Shown one piece after another: positions 9,199 to 18,095 of a DNA stretch of 64,000 nt (its first letter is position 1; each line of letters starts with the position of its first letter). Source of the stretch: Thalassobaculum_A sp040219215 (GTDB lineage Bacteria > Pseudomonadota > Alphaproteobacteria > Thalassobaculales > Thalassobaculaceae); the NCBI RefSeq assembly GCF_040219215.1, contig NZ_JAVJSX010000021.1, positions 1-64,000 on the forward strand, written 5' to 3'. Both the position numbers and the translations under genes were made by a program. Below the pieces are notes generated by a model that worked only from the letters and a program-made list of their open reading frames with translations, was not told where the DNA came from and did not search any database.

Positions 9199-10170
9199 AT
9201 GCACCAGTACATAGTCAAGCGCATCCTGTTGATGATCCCGACCCTGTTTGGGGCCGCCGTGCTCGTCTTCTTCCTGATGCGCATGATCCCCGGCGACGTC
9301 TGCGAACTGCGGTTGGCCGGCACGGGCTCGACCTTCGATCCGCAGGCCCTTACGCTTTGCCAGGAAGAACTCGGCCTGGACGAACCGATGTTCGTCCAGT
9401 TCGCAAGTTGGGTTGGAGGTTTCTTCGTCGGCGACCTCGGGACCTCGATGTGGACCAACCAGCCGATCGTCAGCGAGATCGCGCTGCGGTTCCAGGTTTC
9501 CCTGCAGATCGCATTGATGGCGACCGTCGTATCGATCGTCATCTCGATCCCGATGGGGATCATCTCCGCGGTGAAGCGCAACACCTGGGCCGACTACGCG
9601 GTTCGGGCGTTCTCGATCGCCGGGATTGCCATGCCGTCGTTCTGGCTCGGGATCCTGATCATCCTCGGCCTGCTGGTGACCAGCCAGGCCTGGTACGGCG
9701 TACCGTGGATGCCGCCGATCACCTATGTGCCGATCTGGGAGGACTGGAAAGTCAACCTGTCGATGCTGATCTGGCCCGCGCTCGCAACCGGATACCGCTA
9801 TTCCGCGGTGGCTACCCGCATGACCCGCTCGGCGATGCTTGAAGTGCTGCGCGAGGACTATGTCCGGACCGCCCGGGCCAAGGGGCTGATCGAGAAAGTG
9901 ATCGTCAACCGGCACGCGCTCAAGAACGCGTTGCTGCCGGTCGTTACCGTGATCGGCATCGAGTTCGCGTTCCTGATGGGCGGACTGGTCGTCACCGAAC
10001 AGGTGTTCAATCTCAATGGACTGGGCAAGCTGTTCGTCGAGTCGGTGAGCAATCACGACTACACCATGACCCAATCACTGGTGATGCTGGTGGCGCTGAT
10101 CTTCGTGGTCACCAACTTCATCGTCGACCTGTTCTACGCGTGGCTTGATCCACGCATCCGCTACAGCTGA
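9199..10170 (+). CDS. ABC transporter permease, DppB type
   Basis: This 323-residue inner-membrane permease belongs to the peptide/nickel class, with about six transmembrane helices. The first is at residues 9-28 (RILLMIPTLFGAAVLVFFLM). The cytoplasmic coupling loop is seen in the segment RTARAKGLIEKVIVNRHALKNA, which contacts the ATPase. It forms a heterodimer with the next gene product. It lies 89 bases after the binding-protein gene and 14 before the second permease. Ligand specificity follows the binding protein and is unknown. Confidence 0.93.
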   Translation: MHQYIVKRILLMIPTLFGAAVLVFFLMRMIPGDVCELRLAGTGSTFDPQALTLCQEELGLDEPMFVQFASWVGGFFVGDLGTSMWTNQPIVSEIALRFQVSLQIALMATVVSIVISIPMGIISAVKRNTWADYAVRAFSIAGIAMPSFWLGILIILGLLVTSQAWYGVPWMPPITYVPIWEDWKVNLSMLIWPALATGYRYSAVATRMTRSAMLEVLREDYVRTARAKGLIEKVIVNRHALKNALLPVVTVIGIEFAFLMGGLVVTEQVFNLNGLGKLFVESVSNHDYTMTQSLVMLVALIFVVTNFIVDLFYAWLDPRIRYS

Positions 10171-10184
10171 GAGGGAGAGGCTCA

Positions 10185-11081
10185 ATGGCGACCTCGGAGC
10201 TCCCGGCAAACATGCCGACGAACGCTCGTACGCATCGGACGGCATGGCAGGTGTTCACGCGGATGGCGCGTCGGCAGCCGCTCGGCGTGGCCGGCGGCTT
10301 CATCGTCCTGCTGATGATCATCATGGCGGTCTTCGCCGACTACATTGCACCCCACGATCCCACGGCGATGAACTACAGCGCGTTCGCCGTCGCACCCGGT
10401 GCCGAGTACTGGCTGGGCACCGACCCGCTCGGTCGCGATGTGTTCTCGCGCATCGTCTATGGCGCCCGCACGGCACTGTTCGTCGGCTTCGTGTCGGCCC
10501 TGATCGGCGGTGGCGCGGGTTTGGTCCTCGGAGTCGGCAGCGCCTATTTCGGCGGGCTCGTCGACCTGATCTTCCAGCGGGTCATGGACATCTTCATGTC
10601 GTTCCCGCTGATCATCATGGCGCTGGCCATGGTCGCGATCTTCGGCACCGGCACCGACAAGGTGATCGTCGCCATCACCATCCCGTTCGTTCCACGATGC
10701 GCGCGGGTGGTGCGGTCCAGCGCGCTGGCGGTTCGCGAAATGCCGTATGTCGATGCCGCCCGGTCGATCGGCTACAGCCACAGCCGGATCATCCTGCGCC
10801 ACATGGTGCCGAACGTGATGGCGCCGTTCCTGATCATGATCACCGCCTTCGTCGGCCAGGCGATCCTGCTCGAAGCGTCGCTGTCGTATCTCGGTCTCGG
10901 CGTCCAGGAGCCGACGCCGGCCTGGGGATTGATGCTGCAGGGTGGCGCCGAGCTGTACGCCGAGAGCGCCCCGTGGATCGCGGTATTCCCGGGACTGGCC
11001 ATTACCCTGGCGGTGTTTGGTTTCAACCTGTTCGGTGACGCCGTCCGCGACACCCTGGATCCGAGGCTGCGGTCGCAGTAG
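10185..11081 (+). CDS. ABC transporter permease, DppC type
   Basis: This 298-residue second permease has the N-terminal DppC-type (OppC_N) segment, followed by the LGTDPLGRDVFSRIVYGART motif diagnostic of DppC/OppC proteins. The coupling loop AARSIGYSHSRIILRHMVPN lies near residue 190. GAGGGAGAGG upstream of the ATG gives a strong ribosome site. It pairs with the preceding permease. The ATPase of this system is not in the operon but encoded convergently at 11657-13534. Its stop codon lies within a convergent hairpin. Confidence 0.93.
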   Translation: MATSELPANMPTNARTHRTAWQVFTRMARRQPLGVAGGFIVLLMIIMAVFADYIAPHDPTAMNYSAFAVAPGAEYWLGTDPLGRDVFSRIVYGARTALFVGFVSALIGGGAGLVLGVGSAYFGGLVDLIFQRVMDIFMSFPLIIMALAMVAIFGTGTDKVIVAITIPFVPRCARVVRSSALAVREMPYVDAARSIGYSHSRIILRHMVPNVMAPFLIMITAFVGQAILLEASLSYLGLGVQEPTPAWGLMLQGGAELYAESAPWIAVFPGLAITLAVFGFNLFGDAVRDTLDPRLRSQ

Positions 11082-11094
11082 AGACCGCAGCCTC
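11063..11094. terminator. Convergent hairpin, probable bidirectional terminator
   Basis: A perfect 12-bp inverted repeat, GAGGCTGCGGTC (11063-11074) and GACCGCAGCCTC (11083-11094), encloses an eight-base loop. It spans the stop of the DppC-type gene and lies just beyond the stop of the convergent PAS gene. There is no long T run, so termination efficiency is uncertain. Confidence 0.6.
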
Positions 11095-11100
11095 AAGACA

Positions 11101-11619
11101 TTAGGCGACAGGATCGCCTTTCAGAACTGTACCGATACGACCGGTCTTGTCGGCATCCATGCTTGAGTTCGGCTCGAGTTCCATGGCGCCGAACACCAAC
11201 CGTGGCACCTCGTCTTCATCCGCTAGTACCGGCAGCAGTATCCGCCGGAACGACTGGTGATCACGCCCGTCGACCACCACGACGCCGCGATAGAACACCG
11301 GCCGGCGTTCATCCAGGCACTCGAAGAACAGGCGCGCCCGATGAGGGTACGACTCTGGTTGCAGGCGCTGGTCGAGATACTGTCCCCGTGGCTCGTAGCC
11401 GAGAGCCGCAACGAACCGGCCACCAGCCAAACGGCACTTCAGGCGATTGCCATCGACCCGTTCATACAGCGACAGGTCGGGCAGTACTCTTGACGGGATC
11501 GCCAACGGATCGAGATCACGGTGCCTTGGAAGGCCGCCGTCGCGCTTGACCAGATCGGACCAGAACTCGAATACGGCCGTTATCGACGAACCTTCTGGCA
11601 CGTATCCGGACAGATCCAT
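11101..11619 (-). CDS. PAS_5 family protein
   Basis: This 172-residue cytosolic protein resembles the alphaproteobacterial PAS_5 family (PF07310). Features are a central segment with the family pattern LPDLSLYERV...LKCRLAGGRFVAALGYEPRG and a C-terminal beta segment around PRLVFGAMEL. It has no output domain, so it may be a stand-alone sensor or partner protein. Its role is unknown for the family. The ATG at 11619 is chosen because longer versions start inside the gap after the ATPase gene. It is downstream of the fused ABC ATPase on the same strand, 37 bases apart, and may be co-transcribed. Confidence 0.72.
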   Translation of the reverse strand: MDLSGYVPEGSSITAVFEFWSDLVKRDGGLPRHRDLDPLAIPSRVLPDLSLYERVDGNRLKCRLAGGRFVAALGYEPRGQYLDQRLQPESYPHRARLFFECLDERRPVFYRGVVVVDGRDHQSFRRILLPVLADEDEVPRLVFGAMELEPNSSMDADKTGRIGTVLKGDPVA

Positions 11620-11656
11620 GGTCAGGCGGGTCTCCGGCCAACTGGTCGTTGTTGGC

Positions 11657-13534
11657 TCAGGCGGCCGCTGCCGCAGCAATCTCCTGCACGAAGTGTCCGG
11701 GACCCACTTCACGATAGTGGCGGGCCGGCGGCTCATAGCCGATCGGCTTCAACGGGCTGGGAATTTCGTCGGTCATAAGCCGCAGCTCGGTCTTGCGCTT
11801 GGTGGGGTCGGCGATCGGCACCGCCGACATGAGTTTGCGTGTATAGGAATGCTGCGGGTTCTCGAACACCGACTGGCGCGGCCCGATCTCGACGATCTCG
11901 CCGAGATACATCACCGCCACCCGGTGGGCGATCCGTTCCACCACCGCCATGTCGTGGCTGATGAACAGATAGGCGAGACCGAACTCCTCCTGCAGATCCA
12001 TCATCAGGTTGACGACCTGTGCCTGGATCGAGACGTCGAGCGCCGAGACGGCCTCGTCGGCGATGATCAACTTCGGATTCAGGCCGAGCGCGCGGGCAAT
12101 GCACAGCCGCTGGCGTTGGCCGCCGGAGAACTCGTGCGGGTACCGGCTGGCGTACTCTTCGTCCAGCCCGACCCGGCGGAGCAGGTCGATCACCCGGTCC
12201 TCCGCATCCTTGCCACGCGCCAGACCGTGCACCAGCATCGGCTCGGCGATCGCCGAGCCCGCCGTCATTCGCGGGTTCAGGGACGCGAACGGGTCCTGGA
12301 AGATCATCTGCATGTTGCGGCGCAGCGGCCGCATCTCGCTCGCCGACAGACCGATAACCTGCTGGCCCTCGAACTTGATCGATCCGCGGGTCGGCTCGAC
12401 CAGGCGGATGATGCTGCGCCCGGTCGTCGATTTGCCGCAACCGGACTCGCCGACCATCGCCAGTGTCTCGCCCGGCAGCAGGCTGAACGAAATGTTCTCC
12501 ACCGCGTGAATGCGCCCGGTGGCTCGGCCGAACATCCCGGTCCGGATGTCGAAGCGGGTCGTCAGGCCATCGACGGTCAGCAGCGGGGCCGCGTCGCGCC
12601 GCACCGTGTCGCGGATCTCCAAGGCCGTTTCGGGTTGGTCCTGGCGGTCGACGACCACGTCGCCCTCGGAGCGGGTGACGTCGACGTTGGCAAACTTCCG
12701 CGGCAGCTTGAAGCCCTTCATCGAGCCAAGACGCGGCACCGCGTCCAGCAGGGCCTTGGTGTAGGGATGCTGCGGGCTGTGGAAGATCTGTTCGGCCGGC
12801 CCCTCCTCGACCTTCTCGCCGCGCAGCATGACCACGACCCGGTCGGCGACCTCGGCCACCACGCCCATGTCGTGGGTGATGAACATCACCGACATGCCGA
12901 TCTCGTTCTGCAGCAGCTTGATGAGGTCCAGGATCTGCGCCTGGATCGTCACGTCGAGCGCGGTGGTCGGTTCATCGGCGATCAGCAGGCTCGGCCGGCA
13001 CGACAGCGCCATCGCGATCATCACCCGCTGGCGCATGCCGCCGGACAACTGGTGCGGATACTGCGAAAGCTGCTTCTCCGGTTCGGGAATGCGGACCAGC
13101 TTCAGCATCTCCAGCGCCTTGTTCAGCGCCTGCTCCTCGGACAGTCCCTGGTGCAGCATGATCGCTTCGGCGATCTGGAAGCCGACGGTGAACACCGGGT
13201 TCAGCGACGTCATCGGCTCCTGGAAGATCATCGAGATGTCGTTGCCGCGGATCGAGCGCATCTGCTCGGGCGTCTGCTTGACGATATCGACGACTCCGCC
13301 TTCGGGCTTGCGGAACATGATCTTGCCCGTCGGGATGTGCCCTCCGGCGTTGTCGGTCAGTCGCATCAGGGCCATCGCCGTCACCGACTTGCCCGAGCCG
13401 GACTCGCCGACCACCGCCAGGGTTTCGCCCTTGTCGATGTGCCAGGACACGCCGTCCACCGCTTTGACCGTGCGGTCGTCGAGCGGGAAGTGGACCCGCA
13501 GGTCCTCGACTTCGATCAGGCGCTTGTCATCCAT
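11657..13534 (-). CDS. Fused two-domain peptide ABC transporter ATPase (DppD-DppF type)
   Basis: This 625-residue protein contains two complete ABC ATPase domains. The first has Walker A GESGSGKS, signature LSGGMRQRVMIA and Walker B LLIADEPTTALD. The second has GESGCGKS, FSGGQRQRLCIA and LIIADEAVSALD; the second Walker B has Ala in place of Pro, with the Glu kept. Each is followed by the oligopeptide C-terminal extension seen in DppD/DppF. It resembles GsiA-like fusions in which one polypeptide energises both permeases. It most likely serves the binding protein and permeases at 7493-11081, which lack their own ATPase. The ATG at 13534 has GAGGGGGA upstream; an in-frame start eight codons earlier is possible. 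Confidence 0.93.
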   Translation of the reverse strand: MDDKRLIEVEDLRVHFPLDDRTVKAVDGVSWHIDKGETLAVVGESGSGKSVTAMALMRLTDNAGGHIPTGKIMFRKPEGGVVDIVKQTPEQMRSIRGNDISMIFQEPMTSLNPVFTVGFQIAEAIMLHQGLSEEQALNKALEMLKLVRIPEPEKQLSQYPHQLSGGMRQRVMIAMALSCRPSLLIADEPTTALDVTIQAQILDLIKLLQNEIGMSVMFITHDMGVVAEVADRVVVMLRGEKVEEGPAEQIFHSPQHPYTKALLDAVPRLGSMKGFKLPRKFANVDVTRSEGDVVVDRQDQPETALEIRDTVRRDAAPLLTVDGLTTRFDIRTGMFGRATGRIHAVENISFSLLPGETLAMVGESGCGKSTTGRSIIRLVEPTRGSIKFEGQQVIGLSASEMRPLRRNMQMIFQDPFASLNPRMTAGSAIAEPMLVHGLARGKDAEDRVIDLLRRVGLDEEYASRYPHEFSGGQRQRLCIARALGLNPKLIIADEAVSALDVSIQAQVVNLMMDLQEEFGLAYLFISHDMAVVERIAHRVAVMYLGEIVEIGPRQSVFENPQHSYTRKLMSAVPIADPTKRKTELRLMTDEIPSPLKPIGYEPPARHYREVGPGHFVQEIAAAAAA

Positions 13535-13667
13535 GGCGTCGCGGTCCCCCTCACGCATCTCGGCATAGCCCGCGTCGGCGGGACGCAGCATTTTGCGTAT
13601 GCTGGACCAAGACCACAACCGTTACCATGCCCGGATTGCATACAACCTTCGCCTATCGGAGCCTGAC

Positions 13668-14381
13668 GTGACCAAATCCGAGAGTCGATCCGCTGCATTT
13701 CGCGGATTCCGCGATGCCATCAGCGTTCCGCTGCTGATGGTCGGCGGTGGGATGGCCGGTTTCGGCGCGCTTGCCCATGACATCGGCTTCGCGTCGTGGG
13801 AGGCGGTGCTGGCATCGCTCCTTGTCTGGGCTCTGCCGGCGCAGGTGGTTGCCGCCGACCTCTACACCTCCGGTGCCGACCTCATCGCCATCGCCATCGC
13901 AGCAACCCTTGCCAGCATGCGGTTCTTCCCGATGGCGGTCGCCCTGCTGCCGACCCTCGGCAAACCCCGTGGAGGGCGGTTGGGGAGAATTGCACAGGCC
14001 CAGTTGATGTCGGCAACCAGCTGGGCGTTCCTGATGCGCGGCAGCGCGCCTTCCGAGCCCCGGCAGAGACTGGCCTATCACACGGTATTCGCGCTCACCT
14101 GCCTGTCGATCGGGGCGCTCGGCACCATCGCCGGCTACCTCGGCGCCGCCGGCCTGCCGCGGCCGCTGGCGCTCGGTCTGCTGTTCCTCAACGCCGCATC
14201 GTTCACCGTGCTGCTGATCGAGACCCGCAACCGTCAGGCGCTGCTGGCGGTGGTGCTCGGCGCGGCGCTGTGCGCGCCGATCCATTCGGTGATTCCGGAA
14301 GCTTCGCTGGTGCTGGCCAGCGTCATTGGCGGAACCCTGGCCTTCGTGCTCGGCGACCGGCTGCGGAAACCCGCCGGATGA
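13668..14381 (+). CDS. azlC: AzlC family branched-chain amino acid exporter, large subunit
   Basis: This 237-residue membrane protein has the AzlC layout: FRGFRDAISVPLLMVGGGMAGFG-like first helix, the conserved WALPAQVV segment and a helix-rich remainder. With AzlD it forms an exporter that relieves cells of excess branched-chain amino acids or analogues. I chose the GTG at 13668 because GGAG lies seven bases upstream. An ATG at 13593 would add 25 poorly conserved residues in the divergent promoter region. The last bases overlap the azlD start (ATGA), so the two are translationally coupled. The gap of 133 bases to the divergent ATPase gene must hold both promoters. Confidence 0.85.
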   Translation: MTKSESRSAAFRGFRDAISVPLLMVGGGMAGFGALAHDIGFASWEAVLASLLVWALPAQVVAADLYTSGADLIAIAIAATLASMRFFPMAVALLPTLGKPRGGRLGRIAQAQLMSATSWAFLMRGSAPSEPRQRLAYHTVFALTCLSIGALGTIAGYLGAAGLPRPLALGLLFLNAASFTVLLIETRNRQALLAVVLGAALCAPIHSVIPEASLVLASVIGGTLAFVLGDRLRKPAG

Positions 14382-14719
14382 CCGATCTGCCGCACGCGCC
14401 GCTCACCGTCGTGCTTGTCGCCGCGGCCGCCACCTTCGTGTGGCGGGCGCTCGGGGCAATTCTGGTCGACCGCATCGATCCCGAGGGCGCGGTGGTGCGC
14501 TGGTTCACGCTCACCTCCTACGCCCTGCTGGCAGCCTTGGTCGTACGGCTTGTCGGCCTGCCGACCGGCTCGCTCGGCGGCGTGTCACTGGCCATCCGGC
14601 TTGCCGCCGTTGCGGTTACACTGGGCGTGTGGTGGCTGACCCGTCGCAATCCGTTGCTGGGCGTCCTGGCCGGCACCGCGTGTTTCATTGCGGCGGTCAC
14701 CTGGACCGCCGGTCCCTGA
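14378..14719 (+). CDS. azlD: AzlD family exporter small subunit
   Basis: This 113-residue protein with three to four hydrophobic helices overlaps azlC by four bases (ATGA). It matches the AzlD family in size and pattern, including the TFVWRALGAILVDRI segment after the first helix. It works only as the partner of AzlC in the inner membrane. Coupling by stop-start overlap suggests fixed stoichiometry. Confidence 0.85.
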   Translation: MTDLPHAPLTVVLVAAAATFVWRALGAILVDRIDPEGAVVRWFTLTSYALLAALVVRLVGLPTGSLGGVSLAIRLAAVAVTLGVWWLTRRNPLLGVLAGTACFIAAVTWTAGP

Positions 14720-14750
14720 CGCGTCAATACCTGAACTGGAGGAGAACGTC

Positions 14751-15083
14751 GTGAAGATCCCCGCCCTTCCGTTCACCGTGACCGACTGGTCCGGTGTCGA
14801 GCCGACCGAGCATCCCGGCGAGACCGGAACGGCCACATGGCGGACGCTCAACGTGGGCGACATCCGGATCCGGCAGGTCATCTACTCGCCCGGCTACCTC
14901 GCCGATCACTGGTGCGACCGCGGGCACATCCTCTATGTGGTCGAGGGCGAGTTGGTGAGCGAGTTGAAGGACGGCCGGCGGTTCACCCTGACTCCTGGCA
15001 TGAGCTACCAGGTCTCCGATCACGGCGACGCGCCGCACCGGTCGGTGACCACGACCGGTGCGACGCTGTTCATCGTCGACTGA
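14751..15083 (+). CDS. DHCW motif cupin fold protein
   Basis: This 110-residue single-domain cupin uses a GTG start, supported by a very strong GGAGGAG site eight bases upstream. The diagnostic stretch YLADHWCDRGHILYVVEGEL carries the DHxCxxGH signature of the family named for it; the His and Glu residues could hold a metal. The function of the family is not established. It lies 31 bases after azlD on the same strand, so it may share that transcript, and is convergent with the aminotransferase gene, with only 11 bases between the stops. Confidence 0.82.
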   Translation: MKIPALPFTVTDWSGVEPTEHPGETGTATWRTLNVGDIRIRQVIYSPGYLADHWCDRGHILYVVEGELVSELKDGRRFTLTPGMSYQVSDHGDAPHRSVTTTGATLFIVD

Positions 15084-15094
15084 GCGACAGCCCG

Positions 15095-16267
15095 TCAGGC
15101 GTTGCCCGCCAGATAGTCCATCGCCACCTGGACGCCGCCCGGCTTGATCGGCACGCCGGCAATCCGCATGCCCATCTCGCAGCCGGCCAGGGTGCCCATC
15201 AGCATCAGGTCGTTGAAGTCGCCCAGATGACCGATCCGGAACATCGTGCCCTTCACCTTGCCGAGTCCGGCCCCGAGCGACATGTCGAACTTGTCCAGGA
15301 TCACCTTGCGCACCGCGTCGGCGTCGTGGCCGTCCGGCATCACCACGCCGGTCAGCACCGGGGAGTACACGCTCGGCTCCTGGCACTGGATCTCCAGCCC
15401 CCAGGCCCGCACCGCGCGCCGGGTCGCCTCGCCGTGCCTTTCATGCCGGGCGAACACGTTGTCGAGACCCTCGTCCATCAGCATGTCGCAGGCTTCCAGC
15501 AAGCCGTAGAGCAGGTTGGTCGCGGGGGTGTAGGGGAAGTTGCCGGACGGGTTCTGGCCGAGCTGCGAGCCCCAGTCCCAGTACGACCGGGTCAGCTTGG
15601 CCGACTTCGATGCCTCGATCGCCTTCGGCGACAGCGCGTTGAAGCCGAGGCCCGGCGGCAGCATCAGGCCCTTCTGGGAGCCGGTGATGGTGACGTCCAC
15701 GCCCCACTCGTCGTGCCGATAGTCGGCGGAGGCCAGGCCCGAGATGGTGTCGACCAGGAACAGCGCCGGGTGCCTGGCGGCGTCGATCGCCTTGCGCACC
15801 AGGCCGATGCGCGACGTCGCGCCGGTCGAGGTCTCGTTATGGACCACGCAGACCGCCTTGATCTTGTGTTCCTTGTCGCGGCTCAACCGTTCCTCGATCG
15901 CGGCGGGATCGACCCCGCGGCGCCAGTCTCCGGTGATTACTTCCGGCTTCAGGCCGATGCGCGTCGCCAGTTCCACCCATAGGGTGGAGAACTGGCCGGT
16001 CTCGTACATCAGCACGGTGTCGCCCGGCGACAGGGTGTTGACCAGCGCCGCCTCCCACGCCCCGGTACCGGACGACGGGAAGATGATCACCGGGTGTTCG
16101 GTCTTGAACACCGGCTTGACCTTGGCCAGCACTTCCTTGGCCAGGGCCTGGAAGGTCGGGCCGCGATGATCGATGGTCGGCCGCTCGATGGCGCGCAGGA
16201 TGCGTCCTGGCACGTTCGAGGGACCGGGGATCTGCAGAAAATGCGGGCCGGCGCGATGTCCGCTCAT
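15095..16267 (-). CDS. Class V aminotransferase, serine-glyoxylate/alanine-glyoxylate type
   Basis: This 390-residue PLP enzyme has the family start HFLQIPGPSNVP and a phosphate-binding region FPSSGTGAWEAAL. The PLP lysine is seen in TGSQKGLMLPPGL. These agree with serine-glyoxylate aminotransferase (SgaA) of the serine cycle and with alanine-glyoxylate homologues. It transfers an amino group to glyoxylate, yielding glycine and hydroxypyruvate or pyruvate. The ATG at 16267 has AGGAG upstream; earlier in-frame starts lie in the divergent promoter region. No other serine-cycle gene is adjacent, so a role in photorespiration-like glyoxylate removal is as likely. Confidence 0.9.
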   Translation of the reverse strand: MSGHRAGPHFLQIPGPSNVPGRILRAIERPTIDHRGPTFQALAKEVLAKVKPVFKTEHPVIIFPSSGTGAWEAALVNTLSPGDTVLMYETGQFSTLWVELATRIGLKPEVITGDWRRGVDPAAIEERLSRDKEHKIKAVCVVHNETSTGATSRIGLVRKAIDAARHPALFLVDTISGLASADYRHDEWGVDVTITGSQKGLMLPPGLGFNALSPKAIEASKSAKLTRSYWDWGSQLGQNPSGNFPYTPATNLLYGLLEACDMLMDEGLDNVFARHERHGEATRRAVRAWGLEIQCQEPSVYSPVLTGVVMPDGHDADAVRKVILDKFDMSLGAGLGKVKGTMFRIGHLGDFNDLMLMGTLAGCEMGMRIAGVPIKPGGVQVAMDYLAGNA

Positions 16268-16500
16268 GACGTCTCCTACTCCTTGCAAAACGGGTGATGC
16301 GCAAGGCCGGCCGGATCGGGCCGCTTTTGCCGCATCAATGGAAATCCGGTACCCTTGGGGTCGACGGGGTTCGCGAAGTGGCCGTATCCGCCAGTTCGCG
16401 TTTTGGATGCAGCCGCCGGTCGACGATCTACGGTCGGGCGTCGGGGTCTGTAGTTCAGCCATTCCGCTCGACAGGCGAGCGGCCGCTGGGGGATTGAAAC

Positions 16501-18069
16501 ATGATCAAGAACAGTGTTTCGCGCCGGAGCGTGATGGCCGGTGTCGCGGCGTCGGCCGCCATTGCGGGCCTGCCGTCGGCCGCTCACGCGTTGGCGCCGC
16601 AGCAGCAACTGGTAGCCACGACCCGCGAGATCGAGGTGAACGGGACGCTGGTGAAACGGCTGGCCGTGGTTGGCCCGGACGGCCCCGAGGGGTTGCGCGT
16701 GAAGCGCGGCGATTACTTCAGGTTCAAGCTCACCAACAAGCTCGACACCGAAACCCTGATCCATTGGCACGGCCTGATCCTGCCGCCGTCCCAGGACGGC
16801 GTGCCGGGTATCTCCGCTCCCGCCATTCCGCCGGGCGGATCGGCCGACTACGACTTCCCGCTGGTCCAGGCCGGCACCTACTGGATGCACTCCCACGTCG
16901 GCTTCCAGGAGCAACTCGGCCTGGCAATGCCGCTGATCCTGGAAGACCCGAACGACCCGCTGTCCAACCTTCAGGAAGTCGTACTGTTCCTGGAAGACTT
17001 CACGTTCAAGGACCCCGAAGCGATCGTCGCGGCGTTGCGTGCGCCCGGACAGTCCGACACGGCGGCCGGTCAAGGCACCAGCGCAACCGACACTGCCAAG
17101 CCTGGTATGAAGGGAATGGCAGGGATGGCTGGAATGGCCGGCATGACCGGTATGGCTCCAGCAACCGGAACGACCGCTGCACCGACCATGGCTGGGATGG
17201 TCGGATCGACCCCGGCAGCGGGAACAACCACGGCCATGGCCGGAATGGAGGGCATGGCCGACCTCAACGACGTCGACTTCGACGCCTATCTGGCCAATTC
17301 CCGCACTTTGCGCGATCCGCAGGTCGTCTCGGTGGAACGCAACGGCAAGGTCCGTCTGCGCATCATCAACGGCTCGGCATCGACCAATTTCTTCATCTCG
17401 GCCGGTGGGCAGTCGGCCCGGCTGATTGCGGTCGACGGCGAAGCAGTCCACCCGATCGACGACGTGATCTTCCCAGTCGGCATCGCCCAGCGGATCGACC
17501 TGCTGGTCGACGTTCCCGGCGGCAAGGCCCTGCCGATCATTGCGCAACGCGAGGGCGATACCGCCCGGACCGGCCTGATTCTCGCCGGTCCCGGTGCCGA
17601 GGTCGCGAAGCTGTCCGACAACGCCGACGCCAAGGCCGGCGCCATCGGTGTGGAACTGGAGGCGCGGCTGCGCGCCGTCAAACCGCTGCCGGAGAGGCCG
17701 ATCGCGGCGGAACTCGACTCGCTGCTGTCCGGCGACATGGCGAAATACATCTGGATGATGCACGGCGGGGTCTACCCCAACAACAAGCCGCTGGTGGTCC
17801 GCACCGGAGACCGCACCGCCGTCCGGATCCGCAACCAAACCGGCATGTCGCACCCGATGCACCTGCACGGCCACGTGTTCCAGGTGATCGAGATCGGTGG
17901 CAAGCCTCTGGCCGGCGCGGTCCGCGATACCGTGGTGGTCCCGCCGCAGTCCGACATGGTCATCGCGTTCGATGCCAACAACCCCGGCAACTGGGCCTAT
18001 CACTGCCACAACCTCTACCACATGGAGGTCGGCATGTTCTCCTACCTGACCTACGTGCCGGCGACGTGA
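16501..18069 (+). CDS. Multicopper oxidase with methionine-rich insert
   Basis: This 522-residue periplasmic copper enzyme has an N-terminal twin-arginine-like signal (VSRRSVMAG followed by a hydrophobic stretch). The four copper-binding motifs are all present: HWHG, HSHVG, HPMHLHGHVF and HCHNLYHMEVGMF, the last with the type 1 Cys and axial Met. Residues about 200-252 form an insert with eleven methionines, many as GM repeats (such as GMAGMAGMAGMTGM). This resembles the Met-rich copper-binding segments of CueO and CopA-type oxidases. Probable roles are cuprous oxidase and copper tolerance, or oxidation of phenolics or metals. The 233-base upstream gap is shared with the divergent aminotransferase. 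No copper chaperone or cop genes are adjacent. Confidence 0.9.
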   Translation: MIKNSVSRRSVMAGVAASAAIAGLPSAAHALAPQQQLVATTREIEVNGTLVKRLAVVGPDGPEGLRVKRGDYFRFKLTNKLDTETLIHWHGLILPPSQDGVPGISAPAIPPGGSADYDFPLVQAGTYWMHSHVGFQEQLGLAMPLILEDPNDPLSNLQEVVLFLEDFTFKDPEAIVAALRAPGQSDTAAGQGTSATDTAKPGMKGMAGMAGMAGMTGMAPATGTTAAPTMAGMVGSTPAAGTTTAMAGMEGMADLNDVDFDAYLANSRTLRDPQVVSVERNGKVRLRIINGSASTNFFISAGGQSARLIAVDGEAVHPIDDVIFPVGIAQRIDLLVDVPGGKALPIIAQREGDTARTGLILAGPGAEVAKLSDNADAKAGAIGVELEARLRAVKPLPERPIAAELDSLLSGDMAKYIWMMHGGVYPNNKPLVVRTGDRTAVRIRNQTGMSHPMHLHGHVFQVIEIGGKPLAGAVRDTVVVPPQSDMVIAFDANNPGNWAYHCHNLYHMEVGMFSYLTYVPAT

Positions 18070-18095
18070 ACAACTGAGGTCGGCGAGCGGCAGCA

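Noticed and set aside
11447..13666. 739-codon plus-strand open frame
   Set aside because: It lies wholly opposite the fused ABC ATPase, whose two sets of Walker motifs are unmistakable. Composition is His-, Arg- and Gln-rich with no domains.
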